This document shows, piece after piece, positions 31,418 through 50,157 of a stretch of 64,000 bases of DNA. The first letter of the stretch is position 1. Each line of letters starts with the position of its first letter. The notes under the pieces were generated by a model. That model was not told the origin of the DNA. It made no database searches and worked only from the letters and a program-made list of their open reading frames with translations. The stretch is from Vibrio sp. B1FLJ16 (lineage in GTDB: Bacteria; Pseudomonadota; Gammaproteobacteria; Enterobacterales; Vibrionaceae), in the NCBI RefSeq assembly GCF_905175385.1, contig NZ_HG992749.1, positions 2,852,001-2,916,000 on the forward strand, written 5' to 3'. Made by a program: the position numbers and the translations under genes.

Positions 31418-31507
31418 ACTAAGTGAACATCTTGGGGGATGTTCTATCTCTTAAACTTCATAAACCATATCAATCTGTGTGGACACTCATCGTGAGTAAT
31501 CATCGTA

Positions 31508-33060
<1,553 letters not shown>

Positions 33061-33281
33061 AAGATTTTGTTCGGCTCAATGAATACTGAACATTACATAA
33101 AGTAATGTTTGAATTGACTGTGCTGAATCCGAAGATTCAATGGTCACTTCGTATCATTGAAACCTAATTTGATACCGAAGTATCGAATTGGATTATCATC
33201 AACGAGTGCCCACACAGATTGATAGGTCTATATTGTTAAAGAGCTTGGCTTTCAGTGCCTTAGCACGTAAGCGAGGTGCGT

Positions 33282-33309
33282 ATAATACGCTTTCCACTTT
33301 GAAAGTCAA
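33282..33309 (-). promoter_or_regulatory. rRNA promoter of operon 3 (P2-like)
   Basis: On the minus strand -35 TTGACT (33304-33309), 16-bp spacer, -10 TATTAT (33282-33287), then a GC-containing discriminator ACGCACCTCGC. No second promoter fits between it and the upstream 5S gene. Confidence 0.85.
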
Positions 33310-33311
33310 CA

Positions 33312-33334
33312 TAAAATTCTGAAAAACTTCAGAA
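33312..33334 (-). terminator. Terminator-like stem of operon 2, abutting the operon 3 promoter
   Basis: TTCTGAA and TTCAGAA form a 7-bp stem with a 4-nt loop followed by TTTTA. It ends 3 bp from the next -35 element. The stem is AT-rich, so it may be leaky. Confidence 0.55.
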
Positions 33335-33376
33335 CCCTATGGTGACTTGCTTAAATCATAAGCAAAGTCGAAATTA

Positions 33377-33496
33377 AAGCCTGGCGATGTCCTACTCTCA
33401 CATGGGGAAGCCCCACACTACCATCGGCGCTGTTTTGTTTCACTTCTGAGTTCGGAATGGAATCAGGTGGGTCCAAAACGCTATGGCCGCCAAGCA
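33377..33496 (-). rRNA. rrf: 5S ribosomal RNA, operon 2
   Basis: About 120 nt, equivalent to the other 5S genes. It has a unique base: plus-strand G at 33410 where the other two have A, giving GGGGCTTCCCC in the RNA. Confidence 0.95.
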
Positions 33497-33587
33497 AATT
33501 CTTTAATTCGGAAAGCTGTTTTTAATTCTCGTTCTTACACATTCAATGTTCTTTTATTGAGTCCATCAAAACCCCTTGGGTGTTGTA

Positions 33588-36478
<2,891 letters not shown>

Positions 36479-36743
36479 ATACAACCCGAAGGAGTTTCGA
36501 ATTGAAGTTAAACAACCAAAGTTGCTGTCTCATTATTTGAATGAGCGAGACAGCTTTCGATTTTGCCGGACTCAAATTCCAAGAACACTTGAATGTGTTG
36601 TTAGTTGTATTCCCTTAGGAATACTTTGAGAACTTTACAAATAATCTTAAAGATTATTTTGTCAGCTTTCCAAATTGTTAAAGAGCTAATCACTTCAATG
36701 AAGTAACCATTTTTAAAAGCACTATCGCTAATGCGCTTAAAGA
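36479..36743 (-). promoter_or_regulatory. Spacer and 23S leader of operon 2, with boxA
   Basis: It contains the same processing hairpins as operon 3 and a boxA-like AGCTCTTTAACAAT at 36674-36687. The stem loop at about 36608-36624 reads GTATTCCCTTAGGAATAC, one base unlike operon 3. Confidence 0.65.
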
Positions 36744-36819
36744 TGGTGGAGCTATGCGGGATCGAACCGCAGACCTCCTGCGTGCAAGGCAGGCGCTCTC
36801 CCAGCTGAGCTATAGCCCC
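36744..36819 (-). tRNA. tRNA-Ala (TGC)
   Basis: A 76-nt tRNA with encoded CCA. Acceptor GGGGCTA/TAGCTCC, anticodon TGC in CTTGCACG. It follows tRNA-Ile in the spacer of operon 2, the classic Ile-Ala pair. Confidence 0.97.
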
Positions 36820-36860
36820 ATCAAGGTGTCGATACTGTATGCCAACTCCCTAAAAGGAAT

Positions 36861-36937
36861 TGGTGGGTCTGAGTGGACTCGAACCACCGACCTCTCGCTT
36901 ATCAGGCGAACGCTCTAACCACCTGAGCTACAGACCC
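36861..36937 (-). tRNA. tRNA-Ile (GAT)
   Basis: A 77-nt tRNA with encoded CCA. Acceptor GGGTCTG/CAGACCC, anticodon GAT in CTGATAAG. It comes first in the spacer in transcription order, before tRNA-Ala. Confidence 0.97.
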
Positions 36938-37002
36938 AGTATCGTCTCTTTTACATAAACCGTATCAATCTGTGTGGACACTCATCGTGAGTAATCATCG
37001 TA

Positions 37003-38555
<1,553 letters not shown>

Positions 38556-38776
38556 AAGATTTTGTTCGGCTCAATGAATACTGAACATTACATAAAGTAA
38601 TGTTTGAATTGACTGTGCTGAATCCGAAGATTCAATGGTCACTTCGTATCATTGAAACCTAATTTGATACCGAAGTATCGAATTGGATTATCATCAACGA
38701 GTGCCCACACAGATTGATAGGTCTATATTGTTAAAGAGCTTGGCTTTCAGTGCCTTAGCACGTAAGCGAGGTGCGT

Positions 38777-38804
38777 ATAATACGCTTTCCACTTTGAAAG
38801 TCAA
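38777..38804 (-). promoter_or_regulatory. rRNA promoter of operon 2 (P2-like)
   Basis: -35 TTGACT (38799-38804), 16-bp spacer, -10 TATTAT (38777-38782), discriminator ACGCACCTCGC. Same sequence as the operon 3 promoter. Confidence 0.85.
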
Positions 38805-38806
38805 CA

Positions 38807-38829
38807 TAAAATTCTGAAAAACTTCAGAA
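38807..38829 (-). terminator. Terminator-like stem of operon 1
   Basis: TTCTGAA/TTCAGAA stem followed by TTTTA, 3 bp before the -35 of operon 2. Same as 33312-33334. Confidence 0.55.
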
Positions 38830-38871
38830 CCCTATGGTGACTTGCTTAAATCATAAGCAAAGTCGAAATTA

Positions 38872-38991
38872 AAGCCTGGCGATGTCCTACTCTCACATGG
38901 GGAAACCCCACACTACCATCGGCGCTGTTTTGTTTCACTTCTGAGTTCGGAATGGAATCAGGTGGGTCCAAAACGCTATGGCCGCCAAGCA
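38872..38991 (-). rRNA. rrf: 5S ribosomal RNA, operon 1
   Basis: About 120 nt, same sequence as operon 3 at the variable loop (GGGGTTTCCCC). The 5S-23S spacer has two extra T at about 39014 compared with the other operons. Confidence 0.95.
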
Positions 38992-39084
38992 AATTCTTTA
39001 ATCTGGAAAGCTGTTTTTTTAATTCTCGTTCTTACACATTCAATGTTCTTTTATTGAGTCCATCAAAACCCCTTGGGTGTTGTA

Positions 39085-41975
<2,891 letters not shown>

Positions 41976-42253
41976 ATACAACCCGAAGGAGTTTCGAATT
42001 GAAGTTAAACAACCAAAGTTGCTGTCTCATTATTTGAATGAGCGAGACAGCTTTCGATTTTGCCGGACTCAAATTCCAAGAACACTTGAATGTGTTGTTA
42101 GTTGTATTCCATCAGGAATACTTTGAGAACTTTACAAATAATCTTAAAGATTATTTTGTCAGCTTTCCAAATTGTTAAAGAGCTATGTTAGCTACAAGCT
42201 TGCGCTTGTGAACTATCAATCTGTGTGGACACTCATCGTGTATAATCATCGTA
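41976..42253 (-). promoter_or_regulatory. tRNA-less 16S-23S spacer of operon 1
   Basis: A 278-bp spacer with no tRNA. It has the shared 23S leader hairpins, boxA (42171-42184) and the stem GTATTCCATCAGGAATAC. Where the other operons carry tRNAs it has only a short stem, ACAAGCTTGCGCTTGT, near 42194. Confidence 0.75.
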
Positions 42254-43806
<1,553 letters not shown>

Positions 43807-44226
43807 AAGATTTTGTTCGGCTCAATGAATACTGACTTCAAAACTACAAAAGTAATTTTAAAGCTATTATCGTTCCAACAGAACGATAATGAATTGACTG
43901 TGCTGAATCCGAAGATTCAATGGTCACTTCGTATCATTGAAACCTAATTTGAAACCGAAGTTTCGAATTGGATTATCATCAACGAGTGCCCACACAGATT
44001 GATAGGTTCTTATTTTTAAAGAGCATTTCTGACTTACTCATCGCTTTCGCGTCGTGCTGTCAGGGGTGCGTATCTTACGCTTCCCGATTTGAGAGTCAAG
44101 CATTTTTTCAAATTTCTTTTTCTCTCTTTCCGACTCGCTGTGTGACTGTTGTCTCACTCCGTGTCGGTGGATGCGCAGTATAGGGAGTTGAGAAATTAGC
44201 ACAAGCGTTTTTTTATAAAAAAACTT
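43807..44226 (-). promoter_or_regulatory. Promoter and leader region of rRNA operon 1 (P1, P2, UP element)
   Basis: P2: -35 TTGACT (44094-44099), 16-bp spacer, -10 TAAGAT (44072-44077), discriminator ACGCACCCC. P1: -35 TTGTGC (44199-44204), 16-bp spacer, -10 TATACT (44177-44182), discriminator GCGCATCC. Immediately upstream of P1 is a perfect A/T palindrome GTTTTTTTATAAAAAAAC (44207-44224), which fits an UP element for the RNA polymerase alpha subunits. The two -10 boxes are 105 bp apart, close to the E. coli P1-P2 spacing. The leader has boxA near 44012-44024 and a hairpin ATTATCGTTC/GAACGATAAT at 43866-43890. Confidence 0.8.
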
Positions 44227-44593
44227 TCAACCGAACAAGTATTGAACAACCTGTACAAATAGGAAGCAATTCTTCCGGTTTTTTCCTATTTAAACGGATC
44301 TTTTCCGTGCTTAAAGGTCACCTCTTTCATGCTTAGCGGAAGATATTTGTTCTGTATTTCATGTAAGGATCGTCAATTTGATTCCTGAACTTTTCTCAGC
44401 TTCAATGCTTTTTGTGTTTATTTTTGTGTTTAATCGACATAAACAGCGAGGCAAACCATCAATCTCTTACCCCTTGGCACTTGATATTGAGTTTATAGAT
44501 AAGATCTTTCTTATATAGATAGATGCACAGATCAAACTAATCCTTTATTACTACTCATTACACCAAGACGTATTTGTCTTCTGTCATGTATTG
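44227..44593. other. AT-rich intergenic region without a gene
   Basis: About 370 bp between the rRNA P1 promoter and the cadC-like terminator. It is AT-rich, as expected for Fis-binding upstream activating sequences of an rRNA promoter. I see no open frame of note, RNA gene or repeat. Confidence 0.5.
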
Positions 44594-44627
44594 GAAAACA
44601 AGAAGCCCCTCCAATTTAGTGAGGGGC
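44594..44627 (-). terminator. Terminator after the cadC-like gene
   Basis: On the minus strand GCCCCTC and GAGGGGC form a 7-bp stem with a 9-nt loop, followed by TTCTTGTTTT. Confidence 0.75.
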
Positions 44628-44659
44628 AGAAAGTAATGGTATCTCTGTATATAACGGAT

Positions 44660-46189
44660 TTAATCGGTTACAGCTATAACCGCTTGATCAGTGGCGTCAC
44701 CCACTTCTATCTCGCTGGTAAAGATTAGCTTCTGACACAACAAATAAGTTTCAAAAGAGCTATCTATATAAAGAGCCTCTGAATACGACTTATCCGCTAA
44801 CTGTCTGTTTCCTGCCAATTCTGCCTGTTTTCCGCGAATCACATAAGAAAGAGCAGACTCACGTAGATTTAAAGCCTGAGTTAGGTATTGCTTTGCTATC
44901 CCCAACTCACCAGATACAGTTTCATGAAGTGCCAATGCTTCGTATATGCGCGGTTGAATCTGCCCGGTAACCATTTTTGCATTTACTTCCAGGGCATCAC
45001 GTATCTTCTCTAAATGTGGCTCAATAACCCCGAGGTCTGGAGAAAATGCTTTCTGCACGTGGTAAGCAATCAGCAACTCTGCTTGTACATATACATTGTC
45101 AGGCTCTATTTCCAGAGCATGTTCCATAAGTTCAATACCATATTGATATAGATTGATATCTGAAACTTTTAAGTAATGGTTGGCCTGAATAAACAGCTTC
45201 AACCCTCTTGGCGTCATCGGGAGGCCGCCACCCAGCGTTGAGGATTTGAGCTTAGCTTCTGGCACGTTCAGTATTGTCATCAGACTTAAGGAGGCCTGCT
45301 GAAGTACAGTTCTTAGATCACTATCAGTCAATACATATAAACGTCGGTAGAGTGCATTTTTCGAAACGTGAGTCCGATACTCTACTTCTAAAAATCTGAC
45401 GCCATCATTCTCCCTGACTCTCACCACCACAGACTTTCCGGGCTTAGTAACTATAATAACAGAGGTACCAGTCTGCATCACTCTGTAGTCGCTGACCTGA
45501 GCCACATCAGACATTATTTTTTTAGTCAGGCCATCAACAAAGTCATCATTCAAGCCTGAATTGTTCTGCATTTTGAACTCAATCAGGTGTGTGTCGATCG
45601 GATGGCTCTTTTTCACTTCAGGCTTTTTGTAAGTCAGAACCGTAATTATGCTCACCATCAGACTTATTAGTGTGATACCGAGAAACCCAAGACGCCATAA
45701 GCGTTCTGAGCGTTTCTTTTGTATTAGTTGATGTATCTCTTTCCCAGTCACTTGGACCGCTGAGTCATACTTCGGTCTTACCCTGGTATCATTTGATTCA
45801 GAGTCAGATTCTGCCTCCTTACCGTAATCACACTCAGAAAGACGGAATGCTCTGAACTCCGCAGCCGTCATTAATGAGACATCAGCCACCAGCTTATATC
45901 CACGCTTAGGTACTGTGATCACGTAGCTGGGGTAATCGTCTCGTCCGTCAGCTAACAGCTTGCGTAGCTCAAAAATAGACTGAGTCACCACCTGGTCTGC
46001 GACAGTATCCCTCTCCCAGACCGATAGGATAAGCGCTTCACGAGTAAATATCTGATTAGCATTGTCAGCGAGAAAACTAAGAAGATTTATCAAACGTGGC
46101 TCGGCAGTAACTTCTCTATCTTTTCGGTATAACTTATTTTCATCAACGTCCAATACCCAATCATTGATCCGAAAATAAACTCCAGCCAT
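44660..46189 (-). CDS. cadC: CadC-like membrane-bound transcriptional regulator
   Basis: A 509-residue one-component membrane regulator. The N-terminal winged helix (Trans_reg_C type) is at about 5-105, with EPRLINLLSFLADNANQIFTREAL and the wing VITVPKRGYKLVADV. A single membrane helix spans about 164-187 (RLGFLGITLISLMVSIITVL). The C-terminal periplasmic part is about 300 residues and has TPR-like helices in its second half. This is the CadC/ToxR architecture. In V. cholerae the gene near purH-purD at this site is cadC, activating the lysine decarboxylase operon at low pH. Here cadBA is not adjacent; the rRNA array is. So the target is uncertain. Confidence 0.75.
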   Translation of the reverse strand: MAGVYFRINDWVLDVDENKLYRKDREVTAEPRLINLLSFLADNANQIFTREALILSVWERDTVADQVVTQSIFELRKLLADGRDDYPSYVITVPKRGYKLVADVSLMTAAEFRAFRLSECDYGKEAESDSESNDTRVRPKYDSAVQVTGKEIHQLIQKKRSERLWRLGFLGITLISLMVSIITVLTYKKPEVKKSHPIDTHLIEFKMQNNSGLNDDFVDGLTKKIMSDVAQVSDYRVMQTGTSVIIVTKPGKSVVVRVRENDGVRFLEVEYRTHVSKNALYRRLYVLTDSDLRTVLQQASLSLMTILNVPEAKLKSSTLGGGLPMTPRGLKLFIQANHYLKVSDINLYQYGIELMEHALEIEPDNVYVQAELLIAYHVQKAFSPDLGVIEPHLEKIRDALEVNAKMVTGQIQPRIYEALALHETVSGELGIAKQYLTQALNLRESALSYVIRGKQAELAGNRQLADKSYSEALYIDSSFETYLLCQKLIFTSEIEVGDATDQAVIAVTD

Positions 46190-46348
46190 ATTAGTTCTCT
46201 CTTAACTACCATACCAACTTACATTGGTAGTGTTGAAACGCTTTTACTTAACGACAAAAAGAGGGGGGATTATAAGTAGGAACATAACGTGTTTCTAGCT
46301 ATGCCGCCGGTTCAAAGCGAGCTAAAAGCAAACGGCACAAAAATGAGA

Positions 46349-46747
46349 CTACTCTATAGCTGCCAGGATAGAGCAGTGACTGGCATCGTCATTAGCATGA
46401 CCGCAGCAGGCGTCATTGATTTTCTTTAGCGCGCGGCGAATTTTGGTGAGTTCATTAATTTTCTCATCAATCAGCTCTAACTTAGCAGAAGTGATGGCTT
46501 TTACCTCTGCACAACTGTGTTCGGTGGCTTCTAGCTGAATTTCAAGCAGGTCTTTAATTTCATCCAAACTGAGCCCTAACTCTTTGGCCTTAAGGATAAA
46601 TCGTACCTGTTTCTGATTCTCATCTTTGTAGAGCCGATAGCCCGACTCGCTTCGCCCCGCAGGCTTAATCAGCTCATTCTTCTCGTAGAAACGTAATGTA
46701 TCGGTGGTCACGCCGCAGCGTTTCGCTAGTTCGCCTATCTGAAACAT
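46349..46747 (-). CDS. zntR: Zn(II)-responsive MerR-family regulator ZntR
   Basis: A 132-residue MerR protein. The winged helix IGELAKRCGVTTDTLRFYEKNELIKP at the N-terminus is followed by a dimer coiled coil. The C-terminal metal site reads ACCGHANDDASHCSI, matching the ZntR pattern Cys-Cys-x3-His-x4-Cys in general form, with Cys79 (HSCAEV) as the helix ligand. ZntR activates the zinc exporter gene zntA. No zntA is next to it, which is also the case in E. coli. It is transcribed away from purH. Confidence 0.88.
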   Translation of the reverse strand: MFQIGELAKRCGVTTDTLRFYEKNELIKPAGRSESGYRLYKDENQKQVRFILKAKELGLSLDEIKDLLEIQLEATEHSCAEVKAITSAKLELIDEKINELTKIRRALKKINDACCGHANDDASHCSILAAIE

Positions 46748-46816
46748 AACTGTCCTTATTAACTATCTCGTTACTTTTAAAGCTAAAGATCGACCTTTTT
46801 ATAAAAATTTTTGCGA

Positions 46817-46832
46817 TGCCAAACGATTGCGC
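46817..46832. promoter_or_regulatory. PurR-box-like operator upstream of purH
   Basis: TGCCAAACGATTGCGC matches the E. coli PurR consensus ACGCAAACGTTTGCGT at 11 of 16 positions, including the central AAACG core. It lies about 180 bp before the purH start, near possible promoter elements (TTAGAAT at about 46854). Purine repression of purHD is well known in enteric bacteria. Confidence 0.55.
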
Positions 46833-47012
46833 GAGCTTTTTTGTAATAAATTAGTTAGAATACGCGCCATCAAATAGTGGAGATGGTTTTCTGACCGAAA
46901 ACACCCTGAAAAGGTCTTTACCAAAACTGGCCAATATTTTACCCCAAGAGGTAAAAACAAGTTCATTTTTGGCAAACATCTTTAACTCCGTGAATTTGAG
47001 GAAAATGGAAGC

Positions 47013-48605
47013 ATGAACAACGCTCGTCCTATTCGCCGTGCGCTAATCAGCGTATCAGACAAAACAGGTATTGTTGAGTTTGCACAAGCTCTTGCTGAGC
47101 GCGGTGTCGATATCCTATCTACTGGTGGTACAGCTCGCCTACTTGCTGAGCAAGGCATCGCAGTAACTGAAGTCTCTGACTACACTGGTTTCCCAGAAAT
47201 GATGGACGGTCGCGTTAAGACGCTTCACCCGAAAGTTCATGGCGGCGTTTTAGGCCGTCGTGGTCAAGATGATGAAGTGATGGAAAAGCACGGCATCAAT
47301 CCAATCGACATGGTTGTCGTTAACCTATACCCATTTGCAGAAACTGTTGCTAAAGACGGTTGTACTCTAGAAGACGCTGTTGAGAACATCGATATCGGTG
47401 GTCCGACAATGGTTCGCTCAGCAGCGAAGAACCACAAAGACGTGACCATCGTTGTAAACGCTTCAGACTACGACCGCGTAATTGCTGAAATGGATGCCAA
47501 CGACAAGTCTCTGACTCTGGAAACCCGCTTCGACCTTGCAATCACTGCATTTGAGCATACTGCATCTTACGACGGTATGATCGCAAACTACTTCGGCACT
47601 ATGGTTCCATCTTACGGTGAGAACAAAGAAGGCGACGACGAGTCAAAGTTCCCTCGTACTTTCAACCAGCAGTTCGAGAAGAAACAAGATATGCGCTACG
47701 GTGAGAACAGCCACCAGGCAGCAGCATTCTACGTTGAAGCGAACCCAGAAGAAGCGTCAGTTTCTACTGCACGCCAAATTCAGGGTAAAGCACTTTCTTA
47801 CAACAACATCGCTGACACTGATGCAGCACTTGAGTGTGTGAAAGAGTTCAGTGAACCAGCATGTGTGATCGTAAAACACGCGAACCCATGTGGTGTTGCA
47901 CTGGGTAAAGATATTCTGGAAGCCTACAACCGCGCATACCAGACAGACCCAACGTCTGCTTTCGGCGGTATTATTGCATTCAACCAAGAGCTAGACGCGG
48001 AAACAGCTACAGCTATCGTTGAACGTCAGTTCGTTGAAGTTATTATCGCACCTTCAGTATCTGAAGAAGCAATCGAAGTGGTTGCAGCGAAGAAAAACGT
48101 TCGTCTGCTTGAGTGTGGTGAGTGGACAACTAAGACCACTGGCTTTGATATTAAACGCGTGAACGGCGGTCTGCTAGTTCAAGACCGCGACCAAGGCATG
48201 GTAAGCCTGGATGATCTTAAAGTGGTATCTAAACGTCAGCCAACAGAAGAAGAGCTAAAAGATGCCCTGTTCTGCTGGAAAGTAGCGAAATACGTAAAAT
48301 CAAATGCCATCGTTTACGCAAAAGGTGACATGACTATCGGTGTGGGCGCAGGCCAAATGAGCCGAGTTTACTCTGCAAAAATTGCAGGCATCAAAGCGGC
48401 AGACGAAGGTCTGGAGGTCGCTGGCAGCGTAATGGCATCGGACGCATTCTTCCCGTTCCGTGACGGCATTGATGCGGCTGCAGAAGCAGGTATCAAGTGT
48501 GTGATTCAGCCAGGTGGTTCTATGCGTGACGACGAAGTTATCGCAGCCGCAGATGAGCACGGTATGGCGATGATCTTTACGGGGATGCGTCACTTCCGCC
48601 ACTAA
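47013..48605 (+). CDS. purH: Bifunctional AICAR transformylase / IMP cyclohydrolase
   Basis: A 530-residue enzyme (E. coli PurH is 529 aa) catalysing the last two steps of IMP synthesis. The N-terminal cyclohydrolase domain begins [20 protein letters not shown] and contains [14 protein letters not shown]. The transformylase domain contains [11 protein letters not shown] (Lys-His active site) at about 288 and ends [12 protein letters not shown]. The start has GAGGAAAATGGAAGC in front. A 195-bp gap with an imperfect palindromic element separates it from purD. Confidence 0.97.
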   Translation: MNNARPIRRALISVSDKTGIVEFAQALAERGVDILSTGGTARLLAEQGIAVTEVSDYTGFPEMMDGRVKTLHPKVHGGVLGRRGQDDEVMEKHGINPIDMVVVNLYPFAETVAKDGCTLEDAVENIDIGGPTMVRSAAKNHKDVTIVVNASDYDRVIAEMDANDKSLTLETRFDLAITAFEHTASYDGMIANYFGTMVPSYGENKEGDDESKFPRTFNQQFEKKQDMRYGENSHQAAAFYVEANPEEASVSTARQIQGKALSYNNIADTDAALECVKEFSEPACVIVKHANPCGVALGKDILEAYNRAYQTDPTSAFGGIIAFNQELDAETATAIVERQFVEVIIAPSVSEEAIEVVAAKKNVRLLECGEWTTKTTGFDIKRVNGGLLVQDRDQGMVSLDDLKVVSKRQPTEEELKDALFCWKVAKYVKSNAIVYAKGDMTIGVGAGQMSRVYSAKIAGIKAADEGLEVAGSVMASDAFFPFRDGIDAAAEAGIKCVIQPGGSMRDDEVIAAADEHGMAMIFTGMRHFRH

Positions 48606-48620
48606 TCCTCTTGTCATCAT

Positions 48621-48718
48621 TGGGGCGAAAACGTCGTTGACTGCTCTCACTTACCCTAATCACATAGCTAGCTATGCTTATAGGGATAAGCTCGGTTGTC
48701 GCCTTGTTATCGCTCCCA
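48621..48718. repeat. Imperfect palindromic intergenic element between purH and purD
   Basis: An approximately 98-bp hairpin-like element. Outer arms TGGGGCGA...AAC and GTTATCGCTCCCA pair with gaps, the middle arms CTTACCCTAA and TAGGGATAAG pair, and the core CATAGCTAGCTATG is a perfect 14-bp palindrome. It has the look of the dispersed ERIC-like intergenic repeats known in enterics and vibrios. Whether it occurs elsewhere in this genome cannot be seen here; I noticed no second copy in the window. Confidence 0.55.
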
Positions 48719-48800
48719 CTGATTTAAAGAGGACTCGAATAGCTGAGTAACATAAAACACTCACTACTTTGAGAAAAACTTTTAATTAAGGAATTTTAAT

Positions 48801-50090
48801 ATGCGAGTTTTAATCATTGGTTCAGGCGGTCGCGAACATGCTCTAGGCTGGAAAGCCGCGCAAAATCCAGATGTTGAGACTATCTTCATTGCACCTGGTA
48901 ATGCAGGTACAGCGCTAGAACCAAAACTAGAGAACGTAAACATCGATGTAGAAGACATCGCTGGCCTTGTTGAATTTGCAAAAGAAAACGCGATTGAACT
49001 GACTATCGTTGGCCCTGAAGCGCCACTGGTTATCGGTGTTGTCGATGCGTTTAACGAAGCGGGTTTGCCTATTTTCGGCCCTACTCAGGCAGCAGCTCAA
49101 CTTGAAGGCTCAAAAGCGTTCACAAAAGACTTCCTTGCTCGCCACAAGATCCCAACGGGTGCTTACGCTAACTTTACTGAAATTGAACCTGCATTATCTT
49201 ATGTACGTGAGCAAGGTGCACCTATCGTTGTTAAAGCAGACGGTCTGGCGGCTGGTAAAGGCGTTATCGTTGCGATGACTCTGGAAGAAGCAGAAGACGC
49301 AATTAAAGACATGCTGGCTGGTAACGCTTTTGGTGACGCAGGCAGCCGCGTAGTGATTGAAGAGTTCCTGGAAGGTGAAGAAGCAAGCTTCATCGTGATG
49401 GTAGATGGTGAAAACGTACTACCAATGGCCACCAGCCAAGACCACAAACGTGTCGGTGACAAAGATACTGGTCCTAACACAGGTGGTATGGGTGCTTACT
49501 CTCCGGCACCAGTGGTAACTACAGAAATCCACAACCGCATCATGGATGAAGTGATTTACCCGACAGTTCGCGGAATGGCGGCTGAAGGTCACCCGTACAC
49601 AGGCTTCCTGTACGCAGGTCTGATGATCGATAAAGACGGCACACCAAAAGTGATCGAATATAACTGTCGCTTCGGTGATCCTGAGACTCAACCAATCATG
49701 ATGCGCATGCAATCAGATTTGGTAGATCTTTGTCTGGCTGCTGTCGACAAGAAACTGGATCAAGTGGAATCTAAATGGGATCCACGCGCGTCTATCGGTA
49801 TTGTACTTGCTGCAGGCGGTTACCCGGCGGCATACAACAAAGGCGATGTGATTTCAGGCTTGCCGCAAATCGAAGTTGAAGGCGAGAAAGTATTCCATGC
49901 TGGTACAGACAATAAAAACGGTGAGATCGTAACAAACGGTGGCCGCGTTCTGTGTGCGACAGCGCTGGGTCACAGCGTTTCAGAAGCTCAGCAGCGAGCG
50001 TACGAGCTGACAAAACAGATCAGCTGGAATGGTATGTTCCATCGCAATGATATCGGCTACCGCGCTATCGCTCGTGAGCAATCAAAATAA
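48801..50090 (+). CDS. purD: Phosphoribosylamine-glycine ligase
   Basis: A 429-residue ATP-grasp enzyme (E. coli PurD is 429 aa). The N-terminal MRVLIIGSGGREHALGWKAA is the family signature. ATP-grasp residues include VVKADGLAAGKGVIVA near 143 and IEYNCRFGDPETQ near 287. It makes GAR in purine synthesis from phosphoribosylamine, glycine and ATP. It follows purH, as in other gamma-proteobacteria, and is co-transcribed or transcribed through the palindromic element. Confidence 0.97.
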   Translation: MRVLIIGSGGREHALGWKAAQNPDVETIFIAPGNAGTALEPKLENVNIDVEDIAGLVEFAKENAIELTIVGPEAPLVIGVVDAFNEAGLPIFGPTQAAAQLEGSKAFTKDFLARHKIPTGAYANFTEIEPALSYVREQGAPIVVKADGLAAGKGVIVAMTLEEAEDAIKDMLAGNAFGDAGSRVVIEEFLEGEEASFIVMVDGENVLPMATSQDHKRVGDKDTGPNTGGMGAYSPAPVVTTEIHNRIMDEVIYPTVRGMAAEGHPYTGFLYAGLMIDKDGTPKVIEYNCRFGDPETQPIMMRMQSDLVDLCLAAVDKKLDQVESKWDPRASIGIVLAAGGYPAAYNKGDVISGLPQIEVEGEKVFHAGTDNKNGEIVTNGGRVLCATALGHSVSEAQQRAYELTKQISWNGMFHRNDIGYRAIAREQSK

Positions 50091-50113
50091 CAACACCACC
50101 CGTTGGCTAAAAT

Positions 50114-50140
50114 AAAAAAGGCGCGTTAAGCGCCTTTTTA
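50114..50140. terminator. Bidirectional terminator between purD and the DUF1481 gene
   Basis: AAAAAAGGCGC and GCGCCTTTTT with loop GTTAA, symmetric, between convergent genes. Confidence 0.88.
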
Positions 50141-50157
50141 CTGTTCAATACGGGAGA

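Larger units (their letters stand above)
33061..33376 (-). repeat. Linker between operons 2 and 3, copy A
   Basis: About 316 bp identical by eye to 38556-38871. On the minus strand it holds, in order, a hairpin after the 5S gene, a terminator-like stem (33312-33334), a promoter (33282-33309), boxA (33232-33245) and the 16S leader with a hairpin ACATTAC/GTAATGT near 33091-33109. No gene is present. Confidence 0.85.
38556..38871 (-). repeat. Linker between operons 1 and 2, copy B
   Basis: Identical by eye to 33061-33376: leader hairpin, boxA at 38727-38740, promoter and terminator-like stem. Perfect identity in non-coding DNA suggests a recent duplication or gene conversion of the whole 5S-promoter-16S unit. 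Confidence 0.85.
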
